32,722 bases of DNA from Pseudomonas fuscovaginae SE-1 (GTDB lineage: Bacteria > Pseudomonadota > Gammaproteobacteria > Pseudomonadales > Pseudomonadaceae), in the NCBI RefSeq assembly GCF_000364705.1, contig NZ_AQOH01000024.1, forward strand, positions 1 through 32,722, in the 5' to 3' direction. The translations under genes were made by a program, and so were the position numbers. Shown piece after piece: positions 25,401 to 32,722 of this stretch (its first letter is position 1; every line of letters starts with the position of its first letter). The notes under the pieces are model-generated. The model saw nothing but the letters and a program-made list of their open reading frames with translations. It ran no database searches and was not told the origin of the DNA.

Positions 25401-26460
25401 GACCTGGTATCGCCTGCTGGGCGTCAAGGTCGGCCGTGACGCGGAGATCTCCAGCGCCCAGGGTGTGGTCCCGCATATGCTGACCCTGGGAGACGAGACC
25501 TTCATCGCCGATGCGGTGATGCTCGGTGACGAACAGGTCGAGGGCGGTTGGATGTCCATTCAGCCGACCGTGGTCGGTCACCGCAGCTTCGTCGGCAACG
25601 GCAGCCATGTCCCCGATGGCACGGTGTTGCCGGACAACGTGCTCATCGGCGTGCATTCCTGCGCACCGGCCACCGCCCAGATGTCCGCCGGCGACACTTG
25701 GCTGGGCTCGCCAGCGATCAACCTGCCGGCACGCGAGCAGGTCAGCGGCTATCCCGAATCCCTTACCTTCCGTCCTTCGCCACGACGCCGCCTGGCCCGT
25801 GGCCTGATCGAGGGGCTGCGTATCGTCCTTCCCCATGCCCTGGTGATCGCCGTGGGCTACACCGTGATGCTTGACCTGATGCCGTTGGCCGGCGACGAAC
25901 GCTGGGGGGCGGTACTGGCCTACCTGGCGCTGATCGGCCTGGCTTATGGCGTGAGCAACTACCTGTTCGTGGTGGCCTGCAAATGGCTGGCGATGGGCCG
26001 TTATCGCAAGCGGGCCGAACCCATGTGGACACCGTTCGTCTGGCTCTCGGAAAGCGTCACCAGCCTCTACGAAGGCATGGCCGTCCCCAACTTCATGCGA
26101 TATCTGAGGGGAACGCCATGGCTGCCGTTGGCATTCAACCTGCTAGGCAGCCGGATCGGCAGCGGTGTTTACCTGGACACGACCGATATCACCGAATTCG
26201 ACTGCGTAACCATCGGCAATGACAGTGAACTGAACGCCATGGCGAGCCCACAGACACACCTGTTCGAAGACCGGGTGATGAAGATCGATCATGTACAGAT
26301 CGGCCAGCGTGTCTACATGGGACCACGCAGCGCGGTGCTCTACAGTGCGCAGGTGGCTGACAACGTGCACCTGGGGCCCTTGACGCTGGTAATGAAAGGC
26401 GAGCATATCCCCGCCGGCAGCAGTTGGGCCGGCTGCCCGGCCGCCCCTGCGCAAGCCTGA
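22420..26460 (+). CDS. Pls/PosA-type membrane NRPS (basic homopoly-amino-acid synthetase family)
   Basis: This protein of about 1346 residues holds a complete single NRPS module. The adenylation domain (~30-520) has YTSGSTGKPKG (179-189), NTYGPTEATVS, DQVKIRGFRVELGEIEALL and TSGKIDR. The carrier domain has GGHS with Ser577 as the phosphopantetheine site. The C-terminal ~740 residues carry six membrane segments in three pairs, each followed by a left-handed beta-helix/acyltransferase-like domain (e.g. GAKVGKDVNIGS, GVKVGRDAEISS, GSRIGSGVYLDTTDI). This is the architecture of epsilon-poly-L-lysine synthetase and of PosA-type enzymes, which link a basic amino acid into isopeptide homopolymers. 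My by-eye specificity code is D-M-E-H-I-L-T-V-S-K, with acidic E at position 239 as in Orn/Lys codes. The start is uncertain: ATG 22372, 22420 or 22456. A phosphopantetheinyl transferase gene follows after 11 bp. Confidence 0.9.
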   Translation: MNSAIAQEQRQSMATADVLYGAIQPELLREEILADLLEATARRTPDQVALIAGERRLSYRELDAQADRVASRLIRAGVRSGQIVGLWLPRGIELLVMQAAIAKTGAAWLPLDQDTPVERLLVCMEDAAAVGVLSCAQLAPGLAGTGLPVWTAEALLAPGEEPLVRRSGALPDHPAYVIYTSGSTGKPKGILISQRSICHFLRSENAILGIHGADRIYQGFSVAFDMSFEEIWIAYLVGATLWIGPREISGDPETLPRMLNEQRISVLHAVPTLLALFNEEVPSLRLINLGGEMCPQSLVERWSRPGREIFNTYGPTEATVSASLARLVPGRPVTIGTPLPNYGLLVIANDGDNAADRPPILLPRGETGELCITGPGLAMGYLGRPELTREKFLINPWSTGYHDARLYRTGDLARIDVNGQVQCLGRADDQVKIRGFRVELGEIEALLAQQPGVGTVAVLLRKDNGMDQLVAYLVPDHSQDEGSLAPQLRQALQVQLPPYMVPGRFEFLDSMPRLTSGKIDRKALRARPLSLCIPCEVEDELPETAAEQVLFTALKTLFPGQPISRDADFFTDLGGHSFFAARLASALRADARFAHVTVRDIYQQRRVGAIAQVLEQAPPIQISQAEWTVPSAFRRWRCAVAQALALPPMVCLRMMQWLAPFFTFHYLTGAPGDSMGIATIASIGVFLVATVLQFVIAIAGKWLVAGRLKPGSYPLWGLTYYRWWLADRMLDSAPVYLLSGSPLYPMWLRALGAKVGKDVNIGSMSLRAPDLLNVGAGVSLGNAVSCENARVERGRLLLGRITLDEHACVGSYAILEGNTGLGRYARLEGQSALADGQQIPAGRVWRGSPARDSGAFDPQRLPARPPVSARRQWAEHLFFVFGILLIATLFFIPVFPTFALIDWFDERQLMAWLQGNGVGMQLARYFVLALPASAVLIVMTALVSAGIRKVALPRLAPGRYPVHSNTYCAKWLTSHIQEAGLNVLSGIYATVYAPTWYRLLGVKVGRDAEISSAQGVVPHMLTLGDETFIADAVMLGDEQVEGGWMSIQPTVVGHRSFVGNGSHVPDGTVLPDNVLIGVHSCAPATAQMSAGDTWLGSPAINLPAREQVSGYPESLTFRPSPRRRLARGLIEGLRIVLPHALVIAVGYTVMLDLMPLAGDERWGAVLAYLALIGLAYGVSNYLFVVACKWLAMGRYRKRAEPMWTPFVWLSESVTSLYEGMAVPNFMRYLRGTPWLPLAFNLLGSRIGSGVYLDTTDITEFDCVTIGNDSELNAMASPQTHLFEDRVMKIDHVQIGQRVYMGPRSAVLYSAQVADNVHLGPLTLVMKGEHIPAGSSWAGCPAAPAQA

Positions 26461-26471
26461 GCCATCAGGCC

Positions 26472-27248
26472 ATGCCTGGCTTGCCTCTTCACTTCTGGCC
26501 GGGCCGGCTTTCGAGCTGGCGGCAAGGCGTTCTGCTGATCGGTGCCCGGCACCCACCGGGCACTTCGCGAGCCGAAGCCCGGGGGCGGATTCGCCAAGCC
26601 CTGGGAGTCGCCCTGGTGCAGACACTGGGCATCCCGGCAGACACCATCACCTTCCCCCGCTGCCCTGGCCATCCACCTCGGGTGGTCATTGCCGGGCGGG
26701 CCGAGCCGGGACTGTCGATCAGCCATGACGGGCTCCTCTCCGTAGCGGCGCTGAACCTGCACGGTGCCGTAGGCATCGACCTGATACAGGTAAGGGAAGT
26801 CCCGGACTGGGAAAACATCGCTCGCGACTATCTGGGACCACAAACCACCCGGCGCTTGCAAAAGATCCCCGCCGCACAACGCGCAACGGCCTTTGCCCAG
26901 GCCTGGTGCCTGCGCGAGGCGATGCTCAAGTATGCCGGGCTGCCGCTGGTGGAATGGTCAGACACAACACAACCGTCAGGCCTGAGCTTCGCCCTGGAGG
27001 TACCTGCAACATGGCAGGGCGTGGTGGTGCTGCCTGACAGGGCTGCTGGCCAAACGCCTGAACTGGCGGCCCCGGCTGCTCAGCCAGCAGCAGGCGTCAG
27101 GCCGCGCGAGGCGTCAATCCAGGCGCTCGCAGCAATAGGCCTCGGTACGATAGGGAAAGGCAACGATTTCATGGTCACGCAAGGCCGGATGGGTCTGAAT
27201 CAGTTGTTGAAGCTGATCGGCTACACCGGCTTTTTCCGCCGGCGGTAA
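26472..27248 (+). CDS. Sfp-type 4'-phosphopantetheinyl transferase
   Basis: This 258-residue enzyme moves phosphopantetheine from CoA to the carrier-domain serine. The family motifs are present: LSISHDG (81-87), GIDLI (101-105, with the magnesium-binding Asp) and WCLREAMLK (145-153, with R where K is usual in 'KEA'). It lies 11 bp after the NRPS stop, so the two form an operon and Ser577 of the synthetase is the obvious target. The C-terminal ~45 residues run antisense to the 3' end of the convergent methyltransferase gene, a 135-bp overlap. They have low-complexity, Ala-rich sequence just before, so the natural stop may have been lost or shifted near 27060-27110. The core domain is complete, so activity is expected. 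Confidence 0.88.
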   Translation: MPGLPLHFWPGRLSSWRQGVLLIGARHPPGTSRAEARGRIRQALGVALVQTLGIPADTITFPRCPGHPPRVVIAGRAEPGLSISHDGLLSVAALNLHGAVGIDLIQVREVPDWENIARDYLGPQTTRRLQKIPAAQRATAFAQAWCLREAMLKYAGLPLVEWSDTTQPSGLSFALEVPATWQGVVVLPDRAAGQTPELAAPAAQPAAGVRPREASIQALAAIGLGTIGKGNDFMVTQGRMGLNQLLKLIGYTGFFRRR

Positions 27249-27887
27249 GGCCGCGATGAAACTGACCGACAGGAAGCGATCGATGATCACCTCCTGGGGC
27301 GTTCCCATATGGCCGTACTCGAAACAGGTCAGTTGCGGCGCCGAGAAGTAGCGACTGTCGTTGAAGGGCAAACGCCAGGCACCGGTATGGAAACGCGGCG
27401 TGTCACCCTCGTAGGGTGTGATGATCCGGGTGATCTGCGCCACCCAGTCCACCGACTCGTCGCGCACGTTCCACACCAGCCCCAACCGACCACCGGGCCT
27501 GAGCACCCGATGCATCTCGGCCAGCGATGATTCATGGGCAAACCAGTGAAAGGCCTGGGCACAGGTCAGCGCATCCGCACTGCCGGCGTCCAGCGGCATG
27601 GCGTCGGCGGTGCCCGACAACACGCGCACCCGCGGCAGCCGCGCCAGCAGTTCGGCGCGCATGGCCTCCACCGGCTCGATGGCCGTCAGCGTGGCGCCGG
27701 TCTCCGTGAGCAGACGGGTGAACTTGCCGGTGCCGGCACCCAGGTCGACCACCCGGGCAGCGGGGACGGTTCCCAGGGTGTCACGCAACCATGGCAGCAA
27801 CGCGGCGGGATAGTCTGGACGCCCTTGGGCGTAGGTCTTGGCTTCGACACTGAAGCCGACTTGTGCAGCCTGATGAACACCCGACAT
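27114..27887 (-). CDS. Class I SAM-dependent methyltransferase
   Basis: This 257-residue protein starts at ATG 27887, supported by GGAG 9 bases upstream; an ATG at 27902 has no ribosome site. The SAM-binding motif I is ARVVDLGAGTGKFTRLL, followed by LTAIEPVEAM and the post-motif AQAFHWFAHESSLAEMHRVLRPGGRLGLVWNVRDE, typical of the Methyltransf_11/UbiE-like group. The C-terminal half, with QEVIIDRFLSVSFIAALP, likely forms a substrate cap; the substrate is unknown. It converges with the phosphopantetheinyl transferase gene and overlaps it by 135 bp, so a link to the NRPS product is not implied by an operon. Confidence 0.88.
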   Translation of the reverse strand: MSGVHQAAQVGFSVEAKTYAQGRPDYPAALLPWLRDTLGTVPAARVVDLGAGTGKFTRLLTETGATLTAIEPVEAMRAELLARLPRVRVLSGTADAMPLDAGSADALTCAQAFHWFAHESSLAEMHRVLRPGGRLGLVWNVRDESVDWVAQITRIITPYEGDTPRFHTGAWRLPFNDSRYFSAPQLTCFEYGHMGTPQEVIIDRFLSVSFIAALPPAEKAGVADQLQQLIQTHPALRDHEIVAFPYRTEAYCCERLD

Positions 27888-27930
27888 CCCCGCGATCTCC
27901 ATGGTTCAGTGGCGCCAGATATTACCCGAA

Positions 27931-28500
27931 TCAGTCATCCAGGTCCTTGGACGCGGCAGGCATCTTGCCAGCTTTCTCCGCCTTGCCGGGCTTGCCGCCC
28001 TTCTCCGGCTTGGCCTCGGCGGCGGCCGCTGCTGGCGCGGGGGCCGGCGCGACGGTGGCCTTTTCGGAGGCCGGCAAGTCATCGACGGCCTTGAACACAT
28101 CGGCGATCGGCAGCGGCCCTTCATGTTCAAGGGTTTTCTGTTGCCCGTCCTTGCCCACCAGGATCACCGTGGACTTGCCCTCCGGGGTGACGCCCAGTTT
28201 CAAACCGCGGATCAGCGCCATGGTCGTTGGCTGTTCCATGTATTTGTCGGCGCGCTTGCCCACCGTCTGAGCCACCTCGTAGAGCACCAGTTGACGCTCG
28301 TCGAACGCCTTGCGGTTGGCCGGCTCGTCGAGGGCCTTCTTCAGCCCGACCAGGGTCGGGTCCGCCGTACTCGGCGCAATCACCACCAGTGCACGGGATT
28401 TTCCGAAGTCCTGAGCCAACGGAGAGTCGACATCGGCGGCCAGCAGCGGGCCGGACGCGAAGATCGACAGGGCGGCGAGGGTCAAAGACCGGACGAACAT
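27931..28500 (-). CDS. Exported DUF4174 protein
   Basis: This 189-residue protein starts at ATG 28500 with a near-perfect ribosome site, AAAGGAGG, 6 bases upstream. A signal peptide is clear (FVRSLTLAALSIFASGPLLA, cleavage near AAD). The body fits DUF4174, a thioredoxin-like domain without the CxxC pair: SRALVVIAPSTADPTLVGLKKAL, DERQLVLYEV, STVILVGKDGQQKTLEHEGPL. From about residue 150 the chain becomes Ala/Pro-rich and then Lys/Gly-rich (KPEKGGKPGKAEKAGKMP), probably unstructured. DUF4174 proteins are periplasmic and of unknown role. The gene is monocistronic between the methyltransferase and the LysR regulator. Confidence 0.85.
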   Translation of the reverse strand: MFVRSLTLAALSIFASGPLLAADVDSPLAQDFGKSRALVVIAPSTADPTLVGLKKALDEPANRKAFDERQLVLYEVAQTVGKRADKYMEQPTTMALIRGLKLGVTPEGKSTVILVGKDGQQKTLEHEGPLPIADVFKAVDDLPASEKATVAPAPAPAAAAAEAKPEKGGKPGKAEKAGKMPAASKDLDD

Positions 28501-28569
28501 ACACACCTCCTTTGAATATTCATGGGGTAATGATTGCGCATCGTAGGAAAAGATCCACACAGGGCCGAG

Positions 28570-29472
28570 TTATTTCTCAAAATTCAGGTAACGGGATCTT
28601 TCCTCCAGCAAGATATCGAACAATGCCTGGGCTGCCGTCGACAGCTCGTGGCCCGGTTTGGTCAGCACGCCAATCGCCCGCTCGACCACCGGCCCATGCA
28701 GGGTGATGCACCGTGCGCCCAGTTCGCGCATCTGGCCGACACACAACGCCGGCACCGCGCTCACCCCCAGGCCGCTGGCAACCATCCGCCCCACTGTCGC
28801 CAGTTGATGACTCTCGAATTCCACCGGCAGGGTCATGCCCCGGGTCCGCAGATGCTCCTCGAGCATCACCCGCACGTTGGATGGACGTTGCAAGGTAATG
28901 AAAGGCTCGCGCAGCAGGGTGTCCCAATCGATCTCGATCATTTCCGCCAGTGGCGAATCCATCGGCACCACGGCGACGAAACGATCCCTATACAGCGGCG
29001 TGAACCGCAGCGACGAGTTCTGCAGCGGTTCGAAGGCCACGCCCAGTTCCACCTGGCGATCGCCGACCATCTCCAGCACCTGCTCATTGATCACATCGTT
29101 CACCGCGACATTGACCTGGGGGTAACGCGCGCGAAAGGTCTTGAGGATCGGCGGCAGCAGATTGCCGGCGAATGACGGCATCGCCGCCAGGGTCACTCGG
29201 CCGCGTTGCAGGGTGAAACGCTGGCGCAATTCGTCCTCGGCATTATCCCAGTCGGCGATCAGCCGCCGGGCCAGCGGCACCAGGGCCTCGCCCTCCGGGG
29301 TCAGGGCGACGTTGCGGGTGTTGCGGCTGAACAGGCGCCCGCCCAGCCCGTCTTCGAGGGCCTTGATGGTCAGGCTCAGGGCCGATTGCGAGAGGAACAG
29401 CCGTTCACCGGCCACGGCGAAGCTCAGGCTCTGGGCAACGGCGAGAAAGGCCCTAAGCTGTTTGACGGTCAT
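28570..29472 (-). CDS. dhcR: LysR-family regulator of the CoA-transferase operon (DhcR-like)
   Basis: This is a full-length 300-residue LysR protein. The winged helix spans residues ~1-60 ([20 protein letters not shown], then [20 protein letters not shown] and GRLFSRNTR). The effector domain runs from ~90 to 293 with the expected [21 protein letters not shown] and [16 protein letters not shown]. It is divergent from the CoA-transferase/thiolase genes, with a 142-bp shared control region containing an ATTGA-N6-TCAAT inverted repeat. The P. aeruginosa locus has the same order (dhcR, then dhcA, dhcB, atoB), where DhcR activates dehydrocarnitine catabolism. The symbol rests on that order and not on a computed alignment. 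In contrast to the two LysR fragments in this window, this gene is intact. Confidence 0.85.
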   Translation of the reverse strand: MTVKQLRAFLAVAQSLSFAVAGERLFLSQSALSLTIKALEDGLGGRLFSRNTRNVALTPEGEALVPLARRLIADWDNAEDELRQRFTLQRGRVTLAAMPSFAGNLLPPILKTFRARYPQVNVAVNDVINEQVLEMVGDRQVELGVAFEPLQNSSLRFTPLYRDRFVAVVPMDSPLAEMIEIDWDTLLREPFITLQRPSNVRVMLEEHLRTRGMTLPVEFESHQLATVGRMVASGLGVSAVPALCVGQMRELGARCITLHGPVVERAIGVLTKPGHELSTAAQALFDILLEERSRYLNFEK

Positions 29473-29500
29473 CGGTGTTTTTCCGGAGCGGCTGGCTATT

Positions 29501-29516
29501 ATTGAGATTTATCAAT
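29501..29516. promoter_or_regulatory. Inverted repeat in the LysR-operon control region
   Basis: ATTGA (29501-29505) and TCAAT (29512-29516) are reverse complements around GATTTA, with the T-N11-A layout of a LysR-type recognition site. The motif sits in an AT-rich stretch between the divergent regulator and the CoA-transferase genes. It is the best candidate binding site for the regulator. Confidence 0.45.
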
Positions 29517-29614
29517 CAATCAAACCTAAAAATCAACTTAACAAATATATTTCGCGGCGCAACACTCTGTGCAAAGGCCTTCCGGCCAACGAACAACAAA
29601 AGAGGATCATGCAG

Positions 29615-30313
29615 ATGGCAGGTTTCGATAAACGCGTGGCGTCCTACGAGGAGGCCCTCGCCGGCCTCGAAGACGGCATGACCGTACTCTCCGGCGGCTT
29701 CGGCCTGTGCGGCATCCCGGAAAACCTGATCGCCGAGATCAAGCGCCGGGGCACCCGCGACCTCACCGTGGTTTCCAACAACTGCGGCGTCGACGGTTTC
29801 GGCCTCGGCGTGCTGCTCGAAGACCGGCAGATCCGCAAGGTGGTCGCCTCCTACGTCGGCGAGAACGCCCTGTTCGAGAAGCAACTGCTGAGCGGCGAAA
29901 TCGAAGTGGTGCTGACCCCGCAAGGCACCCTGGCCGAGAAGATGCGTGCCGGCGGCGCAGGCATTCCAGCCTTCTTCACCGCCACCGGCGTCGGCACCCC
30001 GGTCGCCGAAGGCAAGGAAACCCGTGAATTCAACGGCCGTCCGTACCTGATGGAAGAATCCATCACCGGCGACTTCGCCATCGTCAAGGGCTGGAAGGCC
30101 GACCACTTCGGCAACGTCATCTATCGCCACACCGCGCAGAACTTCAACCCGCTGGCGGCCACCGCCGGCAGGATCACCGTGGTCGAGGTCGAGGAAATCG
30201 TCGAACCGGGCGAACTGGACCCGGCGCAGATCCACACCCCGGGCATCTACGTCGACCGGATCATCTGCGGCACGTTCGAGAAGCGCATCGAACAGCGCAC
30301 CGTGCGCAAGTAA
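29615..30313 (+). CDS. dhcA: 3-ketoacid/dehydrocarnitine CoA-transferase subunit A
   Basis: The 232-residue alpha subunit of a family I CoA-transferase. It carries the CoA-transferase A signature [72 protein letters not shown] and [23 protein letters not shown] 29615 is chosen because AGAGGA lies 8 bases upstream; the ATG at 29609 is too close to it. With subunit B it moves CoA from a donor such as succinyl-CoA to a short 3-keto acid. Gene order with a divergent LysR gene and a thiolase matches dhcA of P. aeruginosa, which acts on dehydrocarnitine. AtoD/ScoA-type acetoacetate use is the alternative. Confidence 0.93.
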   Translation: MAGFDKRVASYEEALAGLEDGMTVLSGGFGLCGIPENLIAEIKRRGTRDLTVVSNNCGVDGFGLGVLLEDRQIRKVVASYVGENALFEKQLLSGEIEVVLTPQGTLAEKMRAGGAGIPAFFTATGVGTPVAEGKETREFNGRPYLMEESITGDFAIVKGWKADHFGNVIYRHTAQNFNPLAATAGRITVVEVEEIVEPGELDPAQIHTPGIYVDRIICGTFEKRIEQRTVRK

Positions 30314-30347
30314 TCCCCGGCCCCCTCGACTTACGGAGAACAAGAAC

Positions 30348-31007
30348 ATGGCACTTTCCCGCGAACAAATGGCCCAGCGCGTCGCCCGCGAGCTGCAGGA
30401 CGGTTTCTACGTCAACCTCGGCATCGGCATCCCGACCCTGGTCGCCAACTACATCCCGGCCGGCATGGAAGTCATGCTGCAATCGGAAAACGGCCTGCTC
30501 GGCATGGGCGCCTTCCCCACCGAAGACGCGGTCGACGCCGACATGATCAACGCCGGCAAGCAGACCGTCACCGCCCGTATCGGCGCGTCGATCTTCTCCT
30601 CCGCCGAATCCTTCGCGATGATCCGCGGCGGCCACATCGACCTGACCGTACTCGGCGCCTTCGAGGTCGACGTACAGGGCAACATTGCCTCGTGGATGAT
30701 CCCCGGCAAGCTGGTCAAGGGCATGGGCGGCGCGATGGACCTGGTGGCCGGTGCCGAGAACATCATCGTCACCATGACCCACGCCTCCAAGGATGGCGAG
30801 TCGAAACTGCTGTCCAAGTGCAGCCTGCCGCTGACCGGGGCCAACTGCATCAAGCGCGTGCTGACGGACCTGGCCTACCTGGAAATCGAAAATGGCGCTT
30901 TTGTCCTCAAGGAACGCGCACCTGGCGTCAGCGTCGAAGAGATTGTCAGCAAGACCGCGGGTAAACTGATCGTTCCCGACCATGTGCCTGAAATGCAGTT
31001 TTCCTGA
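30348..31007 (+). CDS. dhcB: 3-ketoacid/dehydrocarnitine CoA-transferase subunit B
   Basis: The 219-residue beta subunit, starting at ATG 30348 with GGAG 9 bases upstream. The catalytic glutamate that forms the enzyme-CoA thioester is Glu47 in [10 protein letters not shown]. Other family segments are [33 protein letters not shown] and [12 protein letters not shown]. It follows subunit A after 34 bp, and its TGA overlaps a spare ATG of the thiolase gene region. The two subunits form the heterotetrameric transferase in the cytosol. Confidence 0.94.
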   Translation: MALSREQMAQRVARELQDGFYVNLGIGIPTLVANYIPAGMEVMLQSENGLLGMGAFPTEDAVDADMINAGKQTVTARIGASIFSSAESFAMIRGGHIDLTVLGAFEVDVQGNIASWMIPGKLVKGMGGAMDLVAGAENIIVTMTHASKDGESKLLSKCSLPLTGANCIKRVLTDLAYLEIENGAFVLKERAPGVSVEEIVSKTAGKLIVPDHVPEMQFS

Positions 31008-31021
31008 TGAGGAATGAAGCG

Positions 31022-32200
31022 ATGCAAGACGTAGTGATCGTTGCCGCCACCCGTACGGCGATCGGCAGCTTCCAGGGTGCGCTGGCCAACGTCAGCGCCG
31101 TGGACCTCGGCGCGGCGGTGATCCGCCAGTTGCTGAGCCAGACCGGCCTGGATGGCGCGCAGGTCGATGAAGTGATCATGGGTCAGGTGCTCACCGCCGG
31201 TGCCGGCCAGAACCCGGCACGCCAGGCCGCGATCAAGGCCGGCCTGCCCCACGCCGTACCGGCCATGACCCTGAACAAGGTCTGCGGCTCGGGCCTCAAG
31301 GCCCTGCACCTGGCAGCCCAGGCGATTCGCTGCGGCGATGCCGAGGTGATCATTGCCGGTGGCCAGGAGAACATGAGCCTGTCCAACTACGTGCTGCCCG
31401 GTGCCCGCACCGGCCTGCGCATGGGTCACGCACAAATGGTCGACACCATGATCAGCGACGGCCTGTGGGACGCGTTCAACGACTACCACATGGGCATCAC
31501 CGCCGAGAACCTGGTGGCCAAATACGGCATCAGCCGTGAAGCGCAGGACGCCTTTGCCGCCGCCTCGCAACAGAAGGCCGTGGCCGCCATCGAGGCCGGG
31601 CGCTTCGTCGACGAGATCACGCCGATCCTGATTCCCCAGCGCAAGGGCGACCCGCTGGCCTTCGCCACCGACGAACAGCCACGTGCCGGCACCACCGCCG
31701 AAGCACTGGCCAAGCTCAAGCCGGCGTTCAAGAAGGACGGTTCGGTGACCGCCGGCAACGCCTCGTCGCTGAACGACGGCGCCGCCGCCGTGATCCTGAT
31801 GAGCGCCACCAAGGCCAAGGCCCTCGGCCTGCCGGTGCTGGCGAAGATCGCGGCTTATGCCAACGCGGGCGTCGATCCGGCCATCATGGGCATCGGCCCG
31901 GTCGGCGCGACCCGGCGCTGCCTGGAAAAAGCGGGCTGGAGCCTGGGCCAACTGGACCTGATCGAAGCCAACGAAGCCTTCGCCGCCCAGGCCCTGTCAG
32001 TCGGCCAGGAACTGGGTTGGGATGCGGGCAAGGTCAACGTCAACGGCGGCGCCATCGCCCTCGGCCATCCGATTGGCGCCTCCGGTTGCCGGGTGCTGGT
32101 GACCCTGCTGCACGAGATGATCAAGCGTGATGCGAAAAAGGGGCTGGCGACCCTGTGCATCGGCGGTGGCCAGGGCGTGGCCCTGGCGATCGAGCGCTGA
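31022..32200 (+). CDS. atoB: Acetyl-CoA C-acetyltransferase (thiolase)
   Basis: This 392-residue thiolase starts at ATG 31022, with GAGGAA about 7 bases upstream; the ATG at 31007 overlaps the previous stop and is less likely. The active-site residues are Cys88 ([10 protein letters not shown]), His349 ([10 protein letters not shown]) and Cys379 (CIGGGQG), matching C89/H348/C378 of the Zoogloea enzyme within one residue. It cleaves acetoacetyl-CoA (or condenses acetyl-CoA). As the last gene of the CoA-transferase operon, it would convert the ketoacyl-CoA product to acetyl-CoA for the TCA cycle. Confidence 0.95.
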   Translation: MQDVVIVAATRTAIGSFQGALANVSAVDLGAAVIRQLLSQTGLDGAQVDEVIMGQVLTAGAGQNPARQAAIKAGLPHAVPAMTLNKVCGSGLKALHLAAQAIRCGDAEVIIAGGQENMSLSNYVLPGARTGLRMGHAQMVDTMISDGLWDAFNDYHMGITAENLVAKYGISREAQDAFAAASQQKAVAAIEAGRFVDEITPILIPQRKGDPLAFATDEQPRAGTTAEALAKLKPAFKKDGSVTAGNASSLNDGAAAVILMSATKAKALGLPVLAKIAAYANAGVDPAIMGIGPVGATRRCLEKAGWSLGQLDLIEANEAFAAQALSVGQELGWDAGKVNVNGGAIALGHPIGASGCRVLVTLLHEMIKRDAKKGLATLCIGGGQGVALAIER

Positions 32201-32230
32201 CAGACGATTGAGGGCCTGCTCCCGCCAACT

Positions 32231-32360
32231 GTGGCGAGCGGGCTTGCCCGCGCTGGGGCGCAGAGCGCCCCCAAACCAGCCAACGCGGTGCATCAGGAGG
32301 AATGGGGAACCCGGGTTTACGACTGCTTCGCAGCCGAACGCGGGCAAGCCCGCTCGCCAC
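32231..32360. repeat. REPIN copy 1 (GGCGAGCGGGCTTGCCCGC family)
   Basis: The 130-base element opens with GTGGCGAGCGGGCTTGCCCG and closes with the reverse-complement arm CGGGCAAGCCCGCTCGCCAC. Inside lie the hairpins GGGGCGC-AGA-GCGCCCC and CTGC-TTC-GCAG. It begins 30 bases after the thiolase stop and may also act as its transcript end. Confidence 0.85.
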
Positions 32361-32458
32361 AACCACAAACGGTACCACCGGGCAATCTGGTAGTCCTCAT
32401 GGCAGGCAGCCCCATCAAATTACAATAGCTCCCGTCCCAAGCAGCACCACGGCCCAAT

Positions 32459-32588
32459 GTGGCGAGCAGGCTTGCCTGCGCTGGGGCGCAGAGCGCCCCC
32501 AAACCAGCCAACGCGGTGCATCAGGAGGAATGGGGAACCCGGGTTTACGACTGCTTCGCAGCCGAACGCGGGCAAGCCCGCTCGCCAC
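32459..32588. repeat. REPIN copy 2 with compensatory arm change
   Basis: This copy is identical to copy 1 across the interior and the right arm. In the left arm GCGGGC-TT-GCCCGC has become GCAGGC-TT-GCCTGC. Both changes fall at paired positions, so the local hairpin is kept while pairing to the right arm is weakened. Confidence 0.85.
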
Positions 32589-32685
32589 AATCACAAACGG
32601 TACCACCGGGCAATCTGGTAGTCCTCATGGCAGGCAGCCCCACTAAATTGCAATAGCCCCTTCCCAAGCAGCACCACAGCCCAAT

Positions 32686-32722
32686 GTGGCGAGCAGGCTT
32701 GCCTGCGCTGGGGCGCAGAGCG
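32686..32722. repeat. REPIN copy 3, cut by the window edge
   Basis: The visible 37 bases begin GTGGCGAGCAGGCTTGCCTG and continue as in copy 2, including the altered left arm. The rest lies beyond the window. Confidence 0.8.

Larger units (their letters stand above)
32231..32722. repeat. Tandem array of ~228-bp REPIN-plus-spacer units
   Basis: Units start at 32231, 32459 and 32686, giving periods of 228 and 227 bases. Each unit is a 130-base REPIN plus a ~98-base spacer that is also repeated almost exactly, differing at roughly eight positions and one deleted base. The conserved spacer shows that the whole unit was duplicated in tandem, not that separate REPINs landed side by side. The array continues past the window. 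Open frames through it are by-products of the repeat. Confidence 0.88.

Noticed and set aside
32231..32656. Short open frames repeated in the right-hand array (for example 32231-32428 and 32459-32656).
   Set aside because: They are translations of the REPIN units, occur in both strands and change with the repeat; no ribosome site fits.
32201..32722. CRISPR array.
   Set aside because: The repeats are ~228 bp including their spacers, with internal hairpins typical of REPINs. There are no short direct repeats with unique spacers and no cas genes.

Overview
The window looks like a chromosomal segment of a Pseudomonas, most likely of the fluorescens complex. The evidence is the high GC content with strong codon bias, two genus-typical REP/REPIN families (one near 8.7 kb, one as a tandem array at the right edge), and a right-hand block in the same gene order as the P. 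aeruginosa dhcR-dhcA-dhcB-atoB locus. No rRNA, tRNA, insertion sequence or CRISPR array was seen.

Left part (1-3.8 kb): the 3' part of a large RCC1-like/Ig-like surface-type protein, followed by a delta-60 repeat protein, ending at a perfect 11-bp inverted repeat. Next (4.0-8.7 kb, minus strand) comes a sulfur block: a 912-residue fusion of four rhodanese domains to a cystathionine-lyase-type PLP enzyme, a thiol-dioxygenase cupin, and a 5'-truncated amino-acid ABC ATPase. The ATPase fragment abuts head-to-head a LysR gene that has lost its DNA-binding domain, so a deletion appears to have removed the promoter region and transporter genes between them.

8.7-14.5 kb is a compact, translationally coupled operon: LacI-type regulator, periplasmic binding protein, two permeases, ABC ATPase and a GpdQ-like phosphodiesterase. 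A perfect 14-bp palindrome and a partial Pho-box match lie upstream. The set reads as import and hydrolysis of a phosphodiester. It is followed by a NERD/zinc-finger membrane protein.

15.4-20.2 kb is an accessory region with a VOC protein, a glycine-zipper membrane protein that may be a toxin, a small downstream partner, gene debris and small unknown proteins. At 20.2-21.9 kb a DUF998 membrane gene and a second LysR fragment meet head-to-head, a second apparent divergon collapse, next to a TSUP permease.

22.4-27.2 kb holds the most interesting intact system: a Pls/PosA-type single-module NRPS (adenylation, carrier, six membrane segments and three acyltransferase-like domains) with its own phosphopantetheinyl transferase. 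This architecture makes isopeptide-linked homopolymers of basic amino acids in characterised relatives. The segment ends with a methyltransferase, a DUF4174 exported protein, the dehydrocarnitine/3-ketoacid CoA-transferase and thiolase operon with its divergent LysR regulator, and a 227/228-bp tandem array of REPINs showing compensatory base changes.
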